DNA of 25,753 nt from Spartobacteria bacterium UBA6821 (GTDB lineage: Bacteria; Verrucomicrobiota; Verrucomicrobiia; Chthoniobacterales; UBA6821). The stretch is from NCBI GenBank assembly GCA_002452515.1, contig DKEN01000039.1, positions 1-25,753 of the forward strand, written 5' to 3'. Both the position numbers and the translations under genes were made by a program. Position 1 is the stretch's first letter. Each line of letters opens with the position of its first letter. This document shows, piece after piece, positions 1 to 7,741 of this stretch. Under the pieces are notes generated by a model. That model did not search any database, had not been told where the DNA came from, and saw nothing but the letters and a program-made list of their open reading frames with translations.

Positions 1-664
1 TCTCCCGCCGCAGGCGCTCGACCGTGATCGCCAGTGTAGCCGCACCGAGGATGCAGAGAAAGGTGAGTCCGGAGGCTCCGGTGATCCCCGCGATCTGGAT
101 CAATGGGATGCAATCACGCAGAGCAATACCAATGGCATTCCATCCAAAACCGCTGAAGAGAGTCCCGCGAAGCCACTCCAGGGCCGTCCAAGCGGCGGCG
201 GCGAGCAGGGCCACCAATAGATTCCGACAGGAACCGAGCCACGCCTTGGTGGCATCCTTCTGATTACCCTCTCCCTCGCCAATAGGTCGCAGCACGAGGG
301 CGGCGAAGAGTGCCCAGAGAGCGGGATAGAGTCCCACCACCAGCGAGAGCAGCACCCAGCCGGGTATGGTAACGGTGGTGATCCAGAAGAGGGTGATGAG
401 GAACGATGTCGTCCCCGTCAGCCAGCCAAGCAGGAAGGCTTTCTTCGCCCAGAGTGCCGTGGAGTTAGGACGCTGGCAGATCCAGAGCGCCCAGCAGAGG
501 GGTGCCACAGCCACCCAGGGAAGCCAACTGAACCAACGCAGCTCAAACGGAGGCAAACAGATTCCGAGCAGCACGCCGGAAATCAGAGCAAGCAGCCAGG
601 GAAGAAGTTGATGCAGCGAGTAGCTTTTCCGAAGGATCTCCCGACCCAAAGTCTGATCGGCCAT
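1..664 (-). CDS. lnt: Apolipoprotein N-acyltransferase, N-terminal part (runs off window)
   Basis: Lnt adds the third acyl chain to the N-terminal cysteine of lipoproteins in the inner membrane. About 221 codons are present and the 3' part lies beyond base 1, so the catalytic nitrilase domain is mostly missing. What is visible is the multi-TM N-terminal half: an early helix ending in PPFELRWFSWLPW, further hydrophobic segments, and the family signature EWLRGTLFSGFGWN near residues 163-176. The ATG at 664-662 immediately follows the TAA of the preceding gene (665-667), so translation is probably coupled. The family assignment is strong. The gene fits a window rich in lipoprotein genes. Confidence 0.9.
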   Translation of the reverse strand, partial: MADQTLGREILRKSYSLHQLLPWLLALISGVLLGICLPPFELRWFSWLPWVAVAPLCWALWICQRPNSTALWAKKAFLLGWLTGTTSFLITLFWITTVTIPGWVLLSLVVGLYPALWALFAALVLRPIGEGEGNQKDATKAWLGSCRNLLVALLAAAAWTALEWLRGTLFSGFGWNAIGIALRDCIPLIQIAGITGASGLTFLCILGAATLAITVERLRRE

Positions 665-1078
665 TTAATAATTCCCCTCCATCGGCGGCACCGTCGTATC
701 AATGGTCACTTCACAGACCGCCCCTGTTGGCAACGGGGAGCGAACGTTCGTGAGACGAACAATGACAACATTTCTGTCAGGATTAGGGGTCGGGTTTACA
801 CTGATGACACGTCCCTTGAGCGGATTTTTATCGTTTCCAACAGTCACCGTTGCACCGTGACCGACTTTGATCACGCGCGCTTCGCTCGCGGGAAGCATGA
901 CGACAACATGCTGCTCCACCCCTTCATTCACCACCAGACCCTGCGCACTGGAAAAAACCTGCCGGGAATAGTTCCACCAGGTCAGTCCCGTGCCCGTAAG
1001 ACAGAACAGGAGAAGCCCTGTGACCAGAATCCATCCCGAGGCAAAGCTGTTTTTTCTGTTTCCGGCCTGAGTCATCAC
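665..1078 (-). CDS. Membrane-anchored protein with membrane-fusion-type barrel domain
   Basis: A 137-residue protein (136 if the second Met is used) with one TM segment near residues 15-36. A beta-rich stretch follows (about 45-130) whose pattern (VVVMLPASEA, VGHGATVTVG, LKGRVISV, LPTGAVCEVTI) resembles the distal barrel of HlyD-type membrane fusion proteins. The lipoyl and hairpin parts of a true adaptor are absent, so an efflux function is not supported. Its ATG overlaps the upstream TGA by four bases (ATGA, 1078-1075) and its stop abuts the lnt start. The operon points to an envelope role. The specific function is unknown. Confidence 0.75.
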   Translation of the reverse strand: MMTQAGNRKNSFASGWILVTGLLLFCLTGTGLTWWNYSRQVFSSAQGLVVNEGVEQHVVVMLPASEARVIKVGHGATVTVGNDKNPLKGRVISVNPTPNPDRNVVIVRLTNVRSPLPTGAVCEVTIDTTVPPMEGNY

Positions 1079-1653
1079 TGCGGGGTGGCGTTCGGGATAT
1101 CGGAAGCCTTGGGCGGCAGCATAATATTGGTGGGTGAGAAGGGCTGCTTTTTCTTTTTCTGCACCGGATCATTCTCATGCCCAATAATCGGGTAGAGGTT
1201 CACGAGATGGGCCTCATCCGACATGGTGAGTCCGGAAGGAATGACAAAAACCCCGTCACGAACCGGCTTGTCCACGAGCAAATCAATAACTTGTCGGCCA
1301 TTGACCATGACCGCAAGCACTTCGCCTCGCCCCATGCGTTCGATGGAAAATTCGGCAAGGAGATTGGCCCCGTGGGCATCGAGTCTCAGGTAGGTTCCCC
1401 CCGTTCCATCAGGGGCAAGAAAGGGATACACCGCCTTGATATCATGCTCGCTGAGAAGCGGCATGATGGAAAGAGAGGCTTTGCGTCCGTCCAGGAGGGT
1501 CACGGGTACGGTGAACTTCTCCCCATCCTCCGGGCTTCCCTCGCCGTGGATACGGATCGCGAAGACATCCTTCTTTTTGTTTGAGCTGCCTGCCTGCGCT
1601 GTGGTCAGTGCCAGCAAGCAAAGCAACGTCAGAAAATAGAGCGTCCGTTTCAT
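1075..1653 (-). CDS. Secreted protein, SecD P1-head-like
   Basis: A 192-residue protein counted from the ATG at 1653. That start gives a clean signal peptide (MKRTLYFLTLLCLLALTTAQA, probable cleavage after AQA); an upstream ATG at 1695 would put 14 polar residues in front of it. The mature region (PLLSEHDIKAVYPF, GGTYLRLDAHGANLLAEFS, GEVLAVMVNGRQV) resembles the P1-head subdomain of SecD/SecDF: an alternating strand/helix pattern followed by a pseudo-ligand loop. No TM helices are present, so it is not SecD itself. The tail is Lys/Pro rich. First gene of the lnt operon seen here, divergent from the gene at 1768. No good Shine-Dalgarno is visible. Confidence 0.7.
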   Translation of the reverse strand: MKRTLYFLTLLCLLALTTAQAGSSNKKKDVFAIRIHGEGSPEDGEKFTVPVTLLDGRKASLSIMPLLSEHDIKAVYPFLAPDGTGGTYLRLDAHGANLLAEFSIERMGRGEVLAVMVNGRQVIDLLVDKPVRDGVFVIPSGLTMSDEAHLVNLYPIIGHENDPVQKKKKQPFSPTNIMLPPKASDIPNATPQ

Positions 1654-1767
1654 CTGGGCGGATCTTACGGTGATGCTGCAAAAATATGGAGGCATTTATT
1701 GAATTACCCACCGCCTGACTGGGATAACATTTGCATCGGGTGGCCTCGTCGGGTTACGCCTCATGTG

Positions 1768-2439
1768 ATGCCATCGTCATTTTCCATCCGTCTTTTGATT
1801 GCAGCCACCTTTCTCATCGGCTGCAACTCCTCATTGCACGCCCAGAGCACCCAGGAGGTCAGCAAGAGCGATGCACAGGACATGTCGCTGACAGCCCCCC
1901 AGGCGGACAGCCCGTTTTTCATCGAGCGTCAGGAGGCTCAGGCGGCCCTTGTCAATGCCGGTCGAGAGGGATTCGGGATGTATGTTCCCAAGCCTCCCAG
2001 TCCGCCGATTCTCCAGCAGGTGAAGAAAACCTTCACCGGGATATTTTCCTCCGTGAAATTCCATACGGGCGGCGATGTCCTCCCAATTTTCCTCACGGTG
2101 GATCCCTCGCAGTTCTCCATCGCAAACCATCCCGATCTCACAGTGTCGCTTAAGATTTCCAATTCGAAGCGGCGGGAAATCGAGCTGCTCTATCCGACCG
2201 ATCAACGCCTCGAAATCCTTACCAAGGACTCCACCGGCACTGTGATCGACCGCTGGTCACAAGATCGTGTATTCGATCCAACGGAAGGCTTTGCGGAAAT
2301 CAACCCTGCGGAATTCATCGTCTATTCGGAAAAGATTCCAACCACGGCAATGAAGGCTGGCGAGACGTACACCCTCGAAGCCTCTTTGGCGGGTCAGGAG
2401 GGTTACACCACCAGCACCACGGTCACGCCGTTGCCATGA
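1768..2439 (+). CDS. Exported protein with BsuPI-like domain, probable lipoprotein
   Basis: A 223-residue protein from the ATG at 1768; a longer reading from 1699 would precede the signal with 23 polar residues and is less likely. The N-terminus is a signal peptide with a possible lipobox LIGC, and an alternative signal-peptidase-I site after LHA lies a few residues later. The C-terminal about 110 residues follow the BsuPI (intracellular proteinase inhibitor) pattern: LTVSLKISNSKRREIELLYP, QRLEILTKDSTGTVIDRWS, then an AGETYTLEASL strand. The domain is an immunoglobulin-like beta sandwich; inhibitory activity cannot be inferred. It is transcribed away from the lnt operon and followed by the repeat at 2497-2592. 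Confidence 0.7.
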   Translation: MPSSFSIRLLIAATFLIGCNSSLHAQSTQEVSKSDAQDMSLTAPQADSPFFIERQEAQAALVNAGREGFGMYVPKPPSPPILQQVKKTFTGIFSSVKFHTGGDVLPIFLTVDPSQFSIANHPDLTVSLKISNSKRREIELLYPTDQRLEILTKDSTGTVIDRWSQDRVFDPTEGFAEINPAEFIVYSEKIPTTAMKAGETYTLEASLAGQEGYTTSTTVTPLP

Positions 2440-2496
2440 TGAAAAGCTATTAGTGCGTTTTTTTGATTGCAGACAACCTTCCATCGAAGAGCTGAA

Positions 2497-2592
2497 AATT
2501 TGCGCGCAGAGACGCGGAGATCGCAGAGGATTTTCAAAAGAATTCATGCGTCATCTTAGCCCACAACTCTCTGCGCCTCTGCGGGAAAATAT
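2497..2592. repeat. Imperfect inverted repeat with GCAGAG-type units
   Basis: The left arm (2497-2529) reads as 8-9 base variants of CGCAGAGA (CGCAGAGA, CGCGGAGAT, CGCAGAGGA). The right arm (2566-2592) is its imperfect reverse complement (CTCTGCGCCTCTGCGGGAAAAT). The arms enclose about 40 bases. It lies between two convergent genes, so the folded RNA could also end transcription, but there is no clear T-run. Confidence 0.65.
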
Positions 2593-2612
2593 CCCCTGCT
2601 TTCATTCAGGCT

Positions 2613-3080
2613 TCAGTTTGCAGCCTTAATTCTGCCCTCTTTGAAAAAGGCCTTTGTCGCCCGATGTCGGGCACTAAACATTATTGTGAAGATGAGTTTC
2701 ATCACGGTCGCGTCCAACAAGCGCCCCAGAATTCCTCCGGGCAGCGCATAGGAGACACGGTCGGTCATCCGACATCCTCCCCCCTCGGCTCGAAAAAGAT
2801 GCTGATGCCGCCACTCGCGAAATGGGGACTTCTTGGCCCCATCCACCAACGCCTCTCCGGGAACGACCTCTTCCCAAAATCCGATCCACCGCATCGGCAC
2901 CCCGAACTGGCTCACTTCCAAACAAAATTCCTCACCCACTCGGGCCGGCACCTGACATTCCACTCTGATCACACGGAGCGATGCAGGGGAAATCTTTGTG
3001 ATGTTTTTGGGGTCCTGGTGGAAGGCATAGACCTCACCGGGAGTTGCCTGAAGCAGCACACTGCGTTCGTAAATGGCCAT
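2613..3080 (-). CDS. SRPBCC-superfamily protein (COG4276-like)
   Basis: A 155-residue protein from the ATG at 3080; a GTG at 3089 in the same frame is possible. It has the START/polyketide-cyclase-like (SRPBCC) pattern: an N-terminal strand YERSVLLQA, then PGEVYAFHQDPKNITKISP, a central sheet (MRWIGFWEEVVPGEALVDG), the MTDRVSYALPGG strand-turn, and a long C-terminal helix ending in the RHRATKAFF pattern typical of this subfamily. These proteins bind a hydrophobic ligand in a central cavity; the ligand here is unknown. Homologues are sometimes annotated as SulA-like cell-division inhibitors on weak grounds. Convergent with the gene at 1768. Confidence 0.8.
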   Translation of the reverse strand: MAIYERSVLLQATPGEVYAFHQDPKNITKISPASLRVIRVECQVPARVGEEFCLEVSQFGVPMRWIGFWEEVVPGEALVDGAKKSPFREWRHQHLFRAEGGGCRMTDRVSYALPGGILGRLLDATVMKLIFTIMFSARHRATKAFFKEGRIKAAN

Positions 3081-3211
3081 ACGCTGCACCGATCAAACAC
3101 GGTTTTCGACCAAATGAAAGCGTACTCACTACTCTTTTGAGGCATAAAAATTATTGCAAACACGTTCTATGACCTTTACTCGTGCTTGTTTATCCATTAA
3201 CCACAACCACC

Positions 3212-3457
3212 ATGTCTGAAAAAACCATCGAAGATAAAGTCCGCGACATCATCGTAGAACAACTCGGCGTCACCGCCGAACAGGTCACCATCAACGCCTC
3301 CTTCATCGAGGATCTCGGCGCCGACTCACTCGACACCGTCGAGCTTGTCATGGCTTTCGAGGAAGAATTCGGTGTTGAAGTTCCCGACGAGGACGCTGAG
3401 AAGCTCCAGAAGGTCGGCGATGTCGTCAAGTACATCGAAGAGAAGCAGGCCAAGTAA
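3212..3457 (+). CDS. acpP: Acyl carrier protein
   Basis: An 81-residue acidic ACP that carries growing fatty acyl chains on a 4'-phosphopantetheine arm in the cytoplasm. The attachment site is Ser39 in [12 protein letters not shown], and the four-helix pattern and length match the family. The start is the ATG at 3212; an in-frame GTG at 3182 would add ten non-conserved residues. No Shine-Dalgarno is evident upstream (an A/C-rich run precedes the ATG). It appears monocistronic: a strong terminator follows and fabF is not next door, unlike the common acpP-fabF arrangement. Confidence 0.97.
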   Translation: MSEKTIEDKVRDIIVEQLGVTAEQVTINASFIEDLGADSLDTVELVMAFEEEFGVEVPDEDAEKLQKVGDVVKYIEEKQAK

Positions 3458-3493
3458 GCCCGCTCTCAGGATAGTTTATTCATCCTTTTATCA

Positions 3494-3532
3494 ACGGCCA
3501 CACCTGGCGACGGGTGCGGCCGTTTTGTTTTT
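3494..3532 (+). terminator. Rho-independent terminator of acpP
   Basis: An 11-bp stem with one mismatch (ACGGCCACACC at 3494-3504 with GGTGCGGCCGT at 3513-3523) has a short loop and is followed by TTTTGTTTTT. It begins 36 nt after the acpP stop. Between it and the next gene (about 3533-3779) I see no convincing gene or site. Confidence 0.85.
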
Positions 3533-3779
3533 GCGCTGCGTTCACGGTGCCCCTTGGCAATCGGGTTATACCAATCACAGGAAGAAAGGGTGCAATAGCG
3601 ACGAAGGAATTTGGGCGTGTGGCGAAGAGGAAGATCGATGGCTACCTTTAGGTAACCAGAGGGATGACGACACGGCTACATGCCAAAAGACCCAGCCAGA
3701 TAGTGTCATTTCTGATGGCGCTTGGTATTGGTCTCTGACATAGCTTTCTCCCGTGTCAGCAAGCGCCGCTTCATCCACC

Positions 3780-4766
3780 ATGCGCAAAATCGGCGGACAG
3801 ATCCTGATCTGTACCGGCCTCTTCATGAGCGTCGTCGCCTTGGCGACCCTTGCCTACTGGTCTCAGGGATGGAAATTCGGCGATTCCCTCTACATGGTGA
3901 TCATCACCATTTTCACCGTCGGCTTCGAGGAGGTTCAGCCGTGCCATACGACGACACTCCGTGTCATCACCTGCCTCACGATCTTCGCCGGTCAGATCAC
4001 CACCCTGTATGTCTTTAGTGCGATCCTTAAGATCATCACCGAAAAAGGGTTGCAGAAGGCCTTGGCCGATCACAAAAAAAGTAGAAATATGGACGAGATC
4101 AAAAACCACACCATCATTTGCGGTTTCGGCCGCATCGGGCAGACAATTGCCAAGGAGTTGAAAAAGGCAAACATGCCCTTTATCATTCTCGACAAGGATG
4201 CGACTCGCATCGAACTCTCGGAGAGCTTTGACTACCTGACGCTGGAAGGCGATGCCGGCGACGAAGACACTCTCGCGAAGGCCCGAATCGCCCACGCCCG
4301 CACGCTGGCTGCCGTCCTGCCCAACGATATGGTGAATGTCTTCATCACCCTGACGGCACGAAATATGAAACCGTCGCTCCGTATCATCGCCCGGGCCGAG
4401 GATCCCACCACGGAGAAAAAACTCACACAGGCCGGGGCCAACGAAATCATTCTTCCAGCCATGGCGGGAGGCCTTCAGATCGCCCACAGGATCATTCGCC
4501 CCTCGATCATGGGGGTACTCGACGATGATACGACCTTTCTTAAAAACGATCTGGCGGAACTCGGAGTCGGTCTGGATGAAACCGTAGTTCCAATCGAAAG
4601 CCATCTCGTCGGCCAGCCGCTTGCCAGCTTCATCGAGGGGGTCAAGGGACTTTCGATTGTGCTAGCGATCCGCAGGGCTGATGGGACCAACAGTCAGCAT
4701 CCGGCACCACACCTCGTTCTCCAGGCCGGAGACCGCATCATTTCCCTGATGCGCAAAAGCGGTTAA
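3780..4766 (+). CDS. Two-TM potassium channel with RCK (TrkA-N/TrkA-C) domains
   Basis: A 328-residue protein from the ATG at 3780; a GTG at 3753 would add nine residues. Layout: TM1 (about 7-27), pore helix and filter (about 36-52), TM2 (about 60-85), a Rossmann RCK domain with GFGRIG at 115-120 and an acidic residue (ILDKD) at the end of the second strand, then a TrkA-C domain (about 245-328). It resembles MthK-like channels gated by a ligand bound to the RCK ring, in the inner membrane. The filter reads TVGFEE (46-51) where TVGYGD is canonical, so ion selectivity is uncertain. It may be co-transcribed with the UbiB-like gene 39 nt downstream. Confidence 0.88.
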   Translation: MRKIGGQILICTGLFMSVVALATLAYWSQGWKFGDSLYMVIITIFTVGFEEVQPCHTTTLRVITCLTIFAGQITTLYVFSAILKIITEKGLQKALADHKKSRNMDEIKNHTIICGFGRIGQTIAKELKKANMPFIILDKDATRIELSESFDYLTLEGDAGDEDTLAKARIAHARTLAAVLPNDMVNVFITLTARNMKPSLRIIARAEDPTTEKKLTQAGANEIILPAMAGGLQIAHRIIRPSIMGVLDDDTTFLKNDLAELGVGLDETVVPIESHLVGQPLASFIEGVKGLSIVLAIRRADGTNSQHPAPHLVLQAGDRIISLMRKSG

Positions 4767-4805
4767 GGAAACTCTGAGGGCGATTGCGTTTGCGTTGCTG
4801 TGCTG

Positions 4806-6527
4806 ATGGTGTTGGTCTTAGTGCCAGTGATTACACAACTCCGCTCCGCAGTTGAGTTTGCGGCGCAATTGCCGCGCTACAACGAGATCATTCGCGTCCT
4901 GTTCAAATACGGCTTTGCGGATGTCCTCAAACTGGTTGCCCTCCAGCGCATCATGGGAATCGAGGGTGCTGAACTGCAAACGCACGAATCAGGCCTGCTA
5001 GCCAAGCCGCCGGAAGAAAGATTGAGACTGGCACTCGAGGAACTTGGCCCCACCTTCATCAAATTCGGCCAGATCCTCAGCTCACGACGCGATCTGGTTA
5101 ACAACGATTTCTACATCGAACTTATCAAACTTCAAGATAGCGTGCCGACATTTCCGGGTAGTGAGGCAAAACGTATTTTCAGCCAACAAATCGGCATCAC
5201 CGTGGAAGCAGCCTTCTCCGAATTCGATGAAAATCCCCTTGCTGGCGCATCGATCGCGCAGGTTCATCGGGCCACCACGAAGGAGGGGGCAGTCGTTGCC
5301 GTCAAAGTCCAGAGACCCGACATCCAGCCGATCATTGAACGGGATCTTTCCATCCTTCAGGATTTTGCAAAACTTCTGGAACATCAGGTGCCGGACATCG
5401 CTGCATTGAATCCGGTGGCGATCGTACAGGAATTTTCAGAAACGCTTCTCAAAGAACTCGATTTCACGATCGAGGCTGCCAATGCCGAACGCTTTGGGCA
5501 GCAGTTCGAGGGTACGCAGACCATCTCCGTTCCCGTGGTTCTCCGGGAATTCAGCGGCAAGAAAATCCTCACAATGGAGTTCATTGCGGGATACCCCGTG
5601 AATGATCTCAAAATTCTCCGCAAGCACCATATCGATCCGGTTCTACTTTCGGAAAACATCTCTATCCTGATTTACGAACAGATCTTTGAGCACGGCTTCT
5701 TTCATGCCGACCCCCATCCAGGGAACATGACCGTCCTGAAAGGTGGCGTGCTGGGACTTTACGATTACGGGATGATGGGGGAGTTTGCGGTGAGCTTCCG
5801 TTCAAGCGTCGCGCATCTCATCGCGGGCCTTGCGGAGCAGGACAGCAGGCAGGTCATGAGTGCCCTGATCGACATGTCCGAGGAGGGTAGTGTGAGCAAT
5901 CCTGATAAAATGCTCCGGGATGTCGAAGACTTTAGCAATAAGCACCTCAACAAACCCCTCGCGCAGATCAATCTTGCACATGTGCTCAACAGTCTCTTGG
6001 AACTGTTAAGAGTCCAGCGACTTCGAATGAAGGGCAGCTTCTACCTCGGCATCAAGGCGCTTTCACAGGTCGAAGCCATTGGACGCGATCTGAATCCTGA
6101 ATTGAACTTTGTTGAGATCGGTCAGCCCTTCGCGGTTAAACTGATCGCGGACAAATACAAGCCAGCCCATCTCTTCAACCTGCTGAAAAAACTCTCGGGC
6201 GCTTCGATCGATTTTCTTGAAGAGTTTCCCAGTGATTTCCGAATGCTTTGGAATCGGCTCCGGCGCGGCGAGATCAATATACCCTTGCAGCACAAAATTG
6301 ATCCCGAAGGGTTCGAACCGTTGAGGGTCACCCTTGATCTGATCGCCAACCGACTAGCGAATGCCATCCTGGCTGCATCCGTGTTAATCTGCTCGTCCAT
6401 CCTGATCCTGTCGGGACTTCCTCCTAAAATATGGAATATCCCCGTCATCGGTCTCATAGGACTGATCTGGGGTACCTACATGTGCCTCAGGCTGGCATTC
6501 TCGACGTGGAAGCACGGCGGGTTGTAA
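4806..6527 (+). CDS. ABC1/UbiB-family atypical kinase
   Basis: A 573-residue protein from the ATG at 4806; a GTG at 4800 is equally possible. UbiB hallmarks are present: the KFGQ motif in LGPTFIKFGQILSSR, the Ala-rich loop replacing the glycine loop (AGASIAQVHRA), the invariant Lys in VVAVKVQRP, HADPHPGNM as catalytic loop, and YDYGMMG at the metal-binding position. Two C-terminal TM segments (ILAASVLICSSILIL and IPVIGLIGLIWGTY) anchor it in the membrane. UbiB proteins are ATPases needed for quinone biosynthesis or lipid homeostasis. Because the window carries a menaquinone gene (mqnD), a ubiquinone role is not implied. The preceding gene is the RCK channel. Confidence 0.9.
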   Translation: MVLVLVPVITQLRSAVEFAAQLPRYNEIIRVLFKYGFADVLKLVALQRIMGIEGAELQTHESGLLAKPPEERLRLALEELGPTFIKFGQILSSRRDLVNNDFYIELIKLQDSVPTFPGSEAKRIFSQQIGITVEAAFSEFDENPLAGASIAQVHRATTKEGAVVAVKVQRPDIQPIIERDLSILQDFAKLLEHQVPDIAALNPVAIVQEFSETLLKELDFTIEAANAERFGQQFEGTQTISVPVVLREFSGKKILTMEFIAGYPVNDLKILRKHHIDPVLLSENISILIYEQIFEHGFFHADPHPGNMTVLKGGVLGLYDYGMMGEFAVSFRSSVAHLIAGLAEQDSRQVMSALIDMSEEGSVSNPDKMLRDVEDFSNKHLNKPLAQINLAHVLNSLLELLRVQRLRMKGSFYLGIKALSQVEAIGRDLNPELNFVEIGQPFAVKLIADKYKPAHLFNLLKKLSGASIDFLEEFPSDFRMLWNRLRRGEINIPLQHKIDPEGFEPLRVTLDLIANRLANAILAASVLICSSILILSGLPPKIWNIPVIGLIGLIWGTYMCLRLAFSTWKHGGL

Positions 6528-6577
6528 AAACCCTCCGACATTCCGCGTCCAGCTGAGTACCGCCTGAAGAACTTGCT

Positions 6578-6907
6578 CTAAATCTTTTTGATGAGATCCT
6601 GAAGCACCGAGGCACCGTCTCCAATGGCCTTGGACAGATTGACCGAAGCCTTCCCGAGTAGATTATGTGCCTTTTTCTTTGCGGCGATACGCGACTTGGC
6701 AGTCGTTGCGGCTCCTTCACGAATACCGCTACGCAGCAGAGAGGCCGCTTCATCCACGAATTTCAGCGCCTGTTCGGCCAGTTTATGCTCGCGCCCGTGC
6801 GGGATAGGTTCGGCTTTCGAGCTTACCTTAGCAGGTATTGTTTTTTTCTTGAGCGGATTTTTCGCCGCTGTTTTCTTCACCGTTGTCTGTGTTTTTTTTG
6901 TAGGCAT
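6578..6907 (-). CDS. Small basic protein with Lys-rich N-terminus
   Basis: A 109-residue protein. Residues 1-33 are Lys/Thr/Ala rich (KKTQTTVKKTAAKNPLKKK), like histone-H1-type tails. Residues 38-109 are predicted helical and amphipathic, ending in LQDLIKKI. DNA binding is possible from charge alone, but no family is recognised. It is the last gene of a three-gene unit (7358 to 6578) with short gaps (18 and 28 nt), headed by a copy of the shared dyad at 7387. Convergent with the UbiB-like gene. Confidence 0.65.
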   Translation of the reverse strand: MPTKKTQTTVKKTAAKNPLKKKTIPAKVSSKAEPIPHGREHKLAEQALKFVDEAASLLRSGIREGAATTAKSRIAAKKKAHNLLGKASVNLSKAIGDGASVLQDLIKKI

Positions 6908-6935
6908 AAATGAATATGGGTTCGATCGGTTTAGA

Positions 6936-7169
6936 TCAGGTGGCTGAATTACCCCTGCGCAAACCCATCACTACCAGTCCGGCCCCGCAGATCAATATCG
7001 TAATTCCAACGGCCGGGGCGAGGGGAATGGTATGACTCTTTTCCGTTGTCACCAGTACGGGGCCAATATCGATGGCCTTCTCCCTCGTCGTATAACTAAT
7101 GCCTTGATAACTCAAGAAAACGACCCCTCCTATAATGAGAAAAGCCCCGACAATGACTAAGTATTTCAT
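6936..7169 (-). CDS. Two-TM small membrane protein (TTREK family)
   Basis: A 77-residue protein with TM1 at about 4-22, a periplasmic loop containing YTTREKAIDIGPV and TTEKSHTIPL, and TM2 at about 50-68. This loop-plus-second-helix pattern is familiar from uncharacterised small membrane proteins that accompany stress genes; I cannot give it a secure family name. Second gene of the unit headed by the lmo0937-like gene. Confidence 0.75.
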   Translation of the reverse strand: MKYLVIVGAFLIIGGVVFLSYQGISYTTREKAIDIGPVLVTTEKSHTIPLAPAVGITILICGAGLVVMGLRRGNSAT

Positions 7170-7187
7170 AGATTCCGGTGACTGGGA

Positions 7188-7358
7188 CTATAAGCGCCGT
7201 CCGCTTACTAGATTGATAATCACCATGATAATGGCAACCACCAACAGGATATGAATAAAGCCTCCCATCGTGTAACTTGTGACAAGCCCGAGCAGCCACA
7301 GGATGATTAAAATGACAGCAATTGTGTATAACATATTTTTGTTTTTATTGGACGGCAT
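7188..7358 (-). CDS. lmo0937-family (DUF5670-type) membrane peptide
   Basis: A 56-residue ORF. It matches the lmo0937 family: MLYTIAVILIILWLLGLVTS, then TMGGFIHILLVVAIIMVII and a basic end SGRRL, forming two TM helices with a short turn. The start at 7358 is chosen because GAGGAAG lies about 5 nt upstream; an internal ATG nine codons in is the position at which many homologues begin. These peptides are usually linked to envelope or general stress, with unknown mechanism. First gene of its unit, 28 nt from the dyad at 7387-7402. Confidence 0.85.
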   Translation of the reverse strand: MPSNKNKNMLYTIAVILIILWLLGLVTSYTMGGFIHILLVVAIIMVIINLVSGRRL

Positions 7359-7386
7359 AAGTCTTCCTCAACTGCCAAGGAATTCA

Positions 7387-7402
7387 ATGGGGTGTATCCC
7401 TA
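7387..7402 (-). promoter_or_regulatory. Shared dyad site A
   Basis: ATGGGGTGTATCCCTA on the plus strand; in gene orientation TAGGGATACACCCCAT. It lies 28 nt upstream of the lmo0937-like start and is one of six close copies in the island. Confidence 0.65.
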
Positions 7403-7484
7403 CTGGGCTTGGATTGAACAACTCATCGTTTACCACCTTCATGGATTGCCATCCCTTATTAGATAGACCTTTTGGTGGGAGTGG

Positions 7485-7500
7485 TGGGAGAACACCCCAT
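7485..7500 (+). promoter_or_regulatory. Shared dyad site E
   Basis: TGGGAGAACACCCCAT, oriented toward the lipoprotein gene at 7535 with 34 nt between. The ACCCCAT half is exact; the other half is weaker than in the other copies. Sites A and E serve divergent units. Confidence 0.6.
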
Positions 7501-7534
7501 TGTTACTGATTGAATGGGAGTCCATATTGGATTC

Positions 7535-7717
7535 ATGAAAAGAATCCATATCCCATTTCTATTACTAGGACTCGTAATGCTCTACGGATGCGTCAGCGTT
7601 ACCGAAAGAAAGCCTGCTGCTTCAACCACCACCACCACCACGACTCAAGGATCATCCTATACCCCAATCAGCAACACGACTTCAACAACACGGACAACTC
7701 ATCTTGGTTCTTATTGA
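7535..7717 (+). CDS. Small Thr-rich lipoprotein
   Basis: A 60-residue protein from the ATG at 7535; an in-frame ATG at 7514 would place polar residues before the signal. The signal peptide MKRIHIPFLLLGLVMLYGC ends in lipobox LYGC, and the mature part is Thr/Ser rich with a seven-Thr run encoded by an ACC repeat. Low complexity prevents a family call. Probably co-transcribed with csbD-like 7742 (24 nt gap) from site E. Confidence 0.65.
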   Translation: MKRIHIPFLLLGLVMLYGCVSVTERKPAASTTTTTTTQGSSYTPISNTTSTTRTTHLGSY

Positions 7718-7741
7718 AATTGAGAAAGCTCACTTTCAAAG

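Noticed and set aside
608..1195. A 195-residue open frame on the plus strand
   Set aside because: Antisense to the coupled envelope genes; the minus-strand frames have signal peptide, TM segment and ATGA overlap.
3771..4604. A 277-residue open frame on the minus strand
   Set aside because: It is antisense to the RCK channel, whose domains are unmistakable; its translation shows no family pattern.
7625..7641. ACC trinucleotide run as a possible phase-variable microsatellite
   Set aside because: Only a few units, in frame, encoding Thr; repeat change would not shift the frame.
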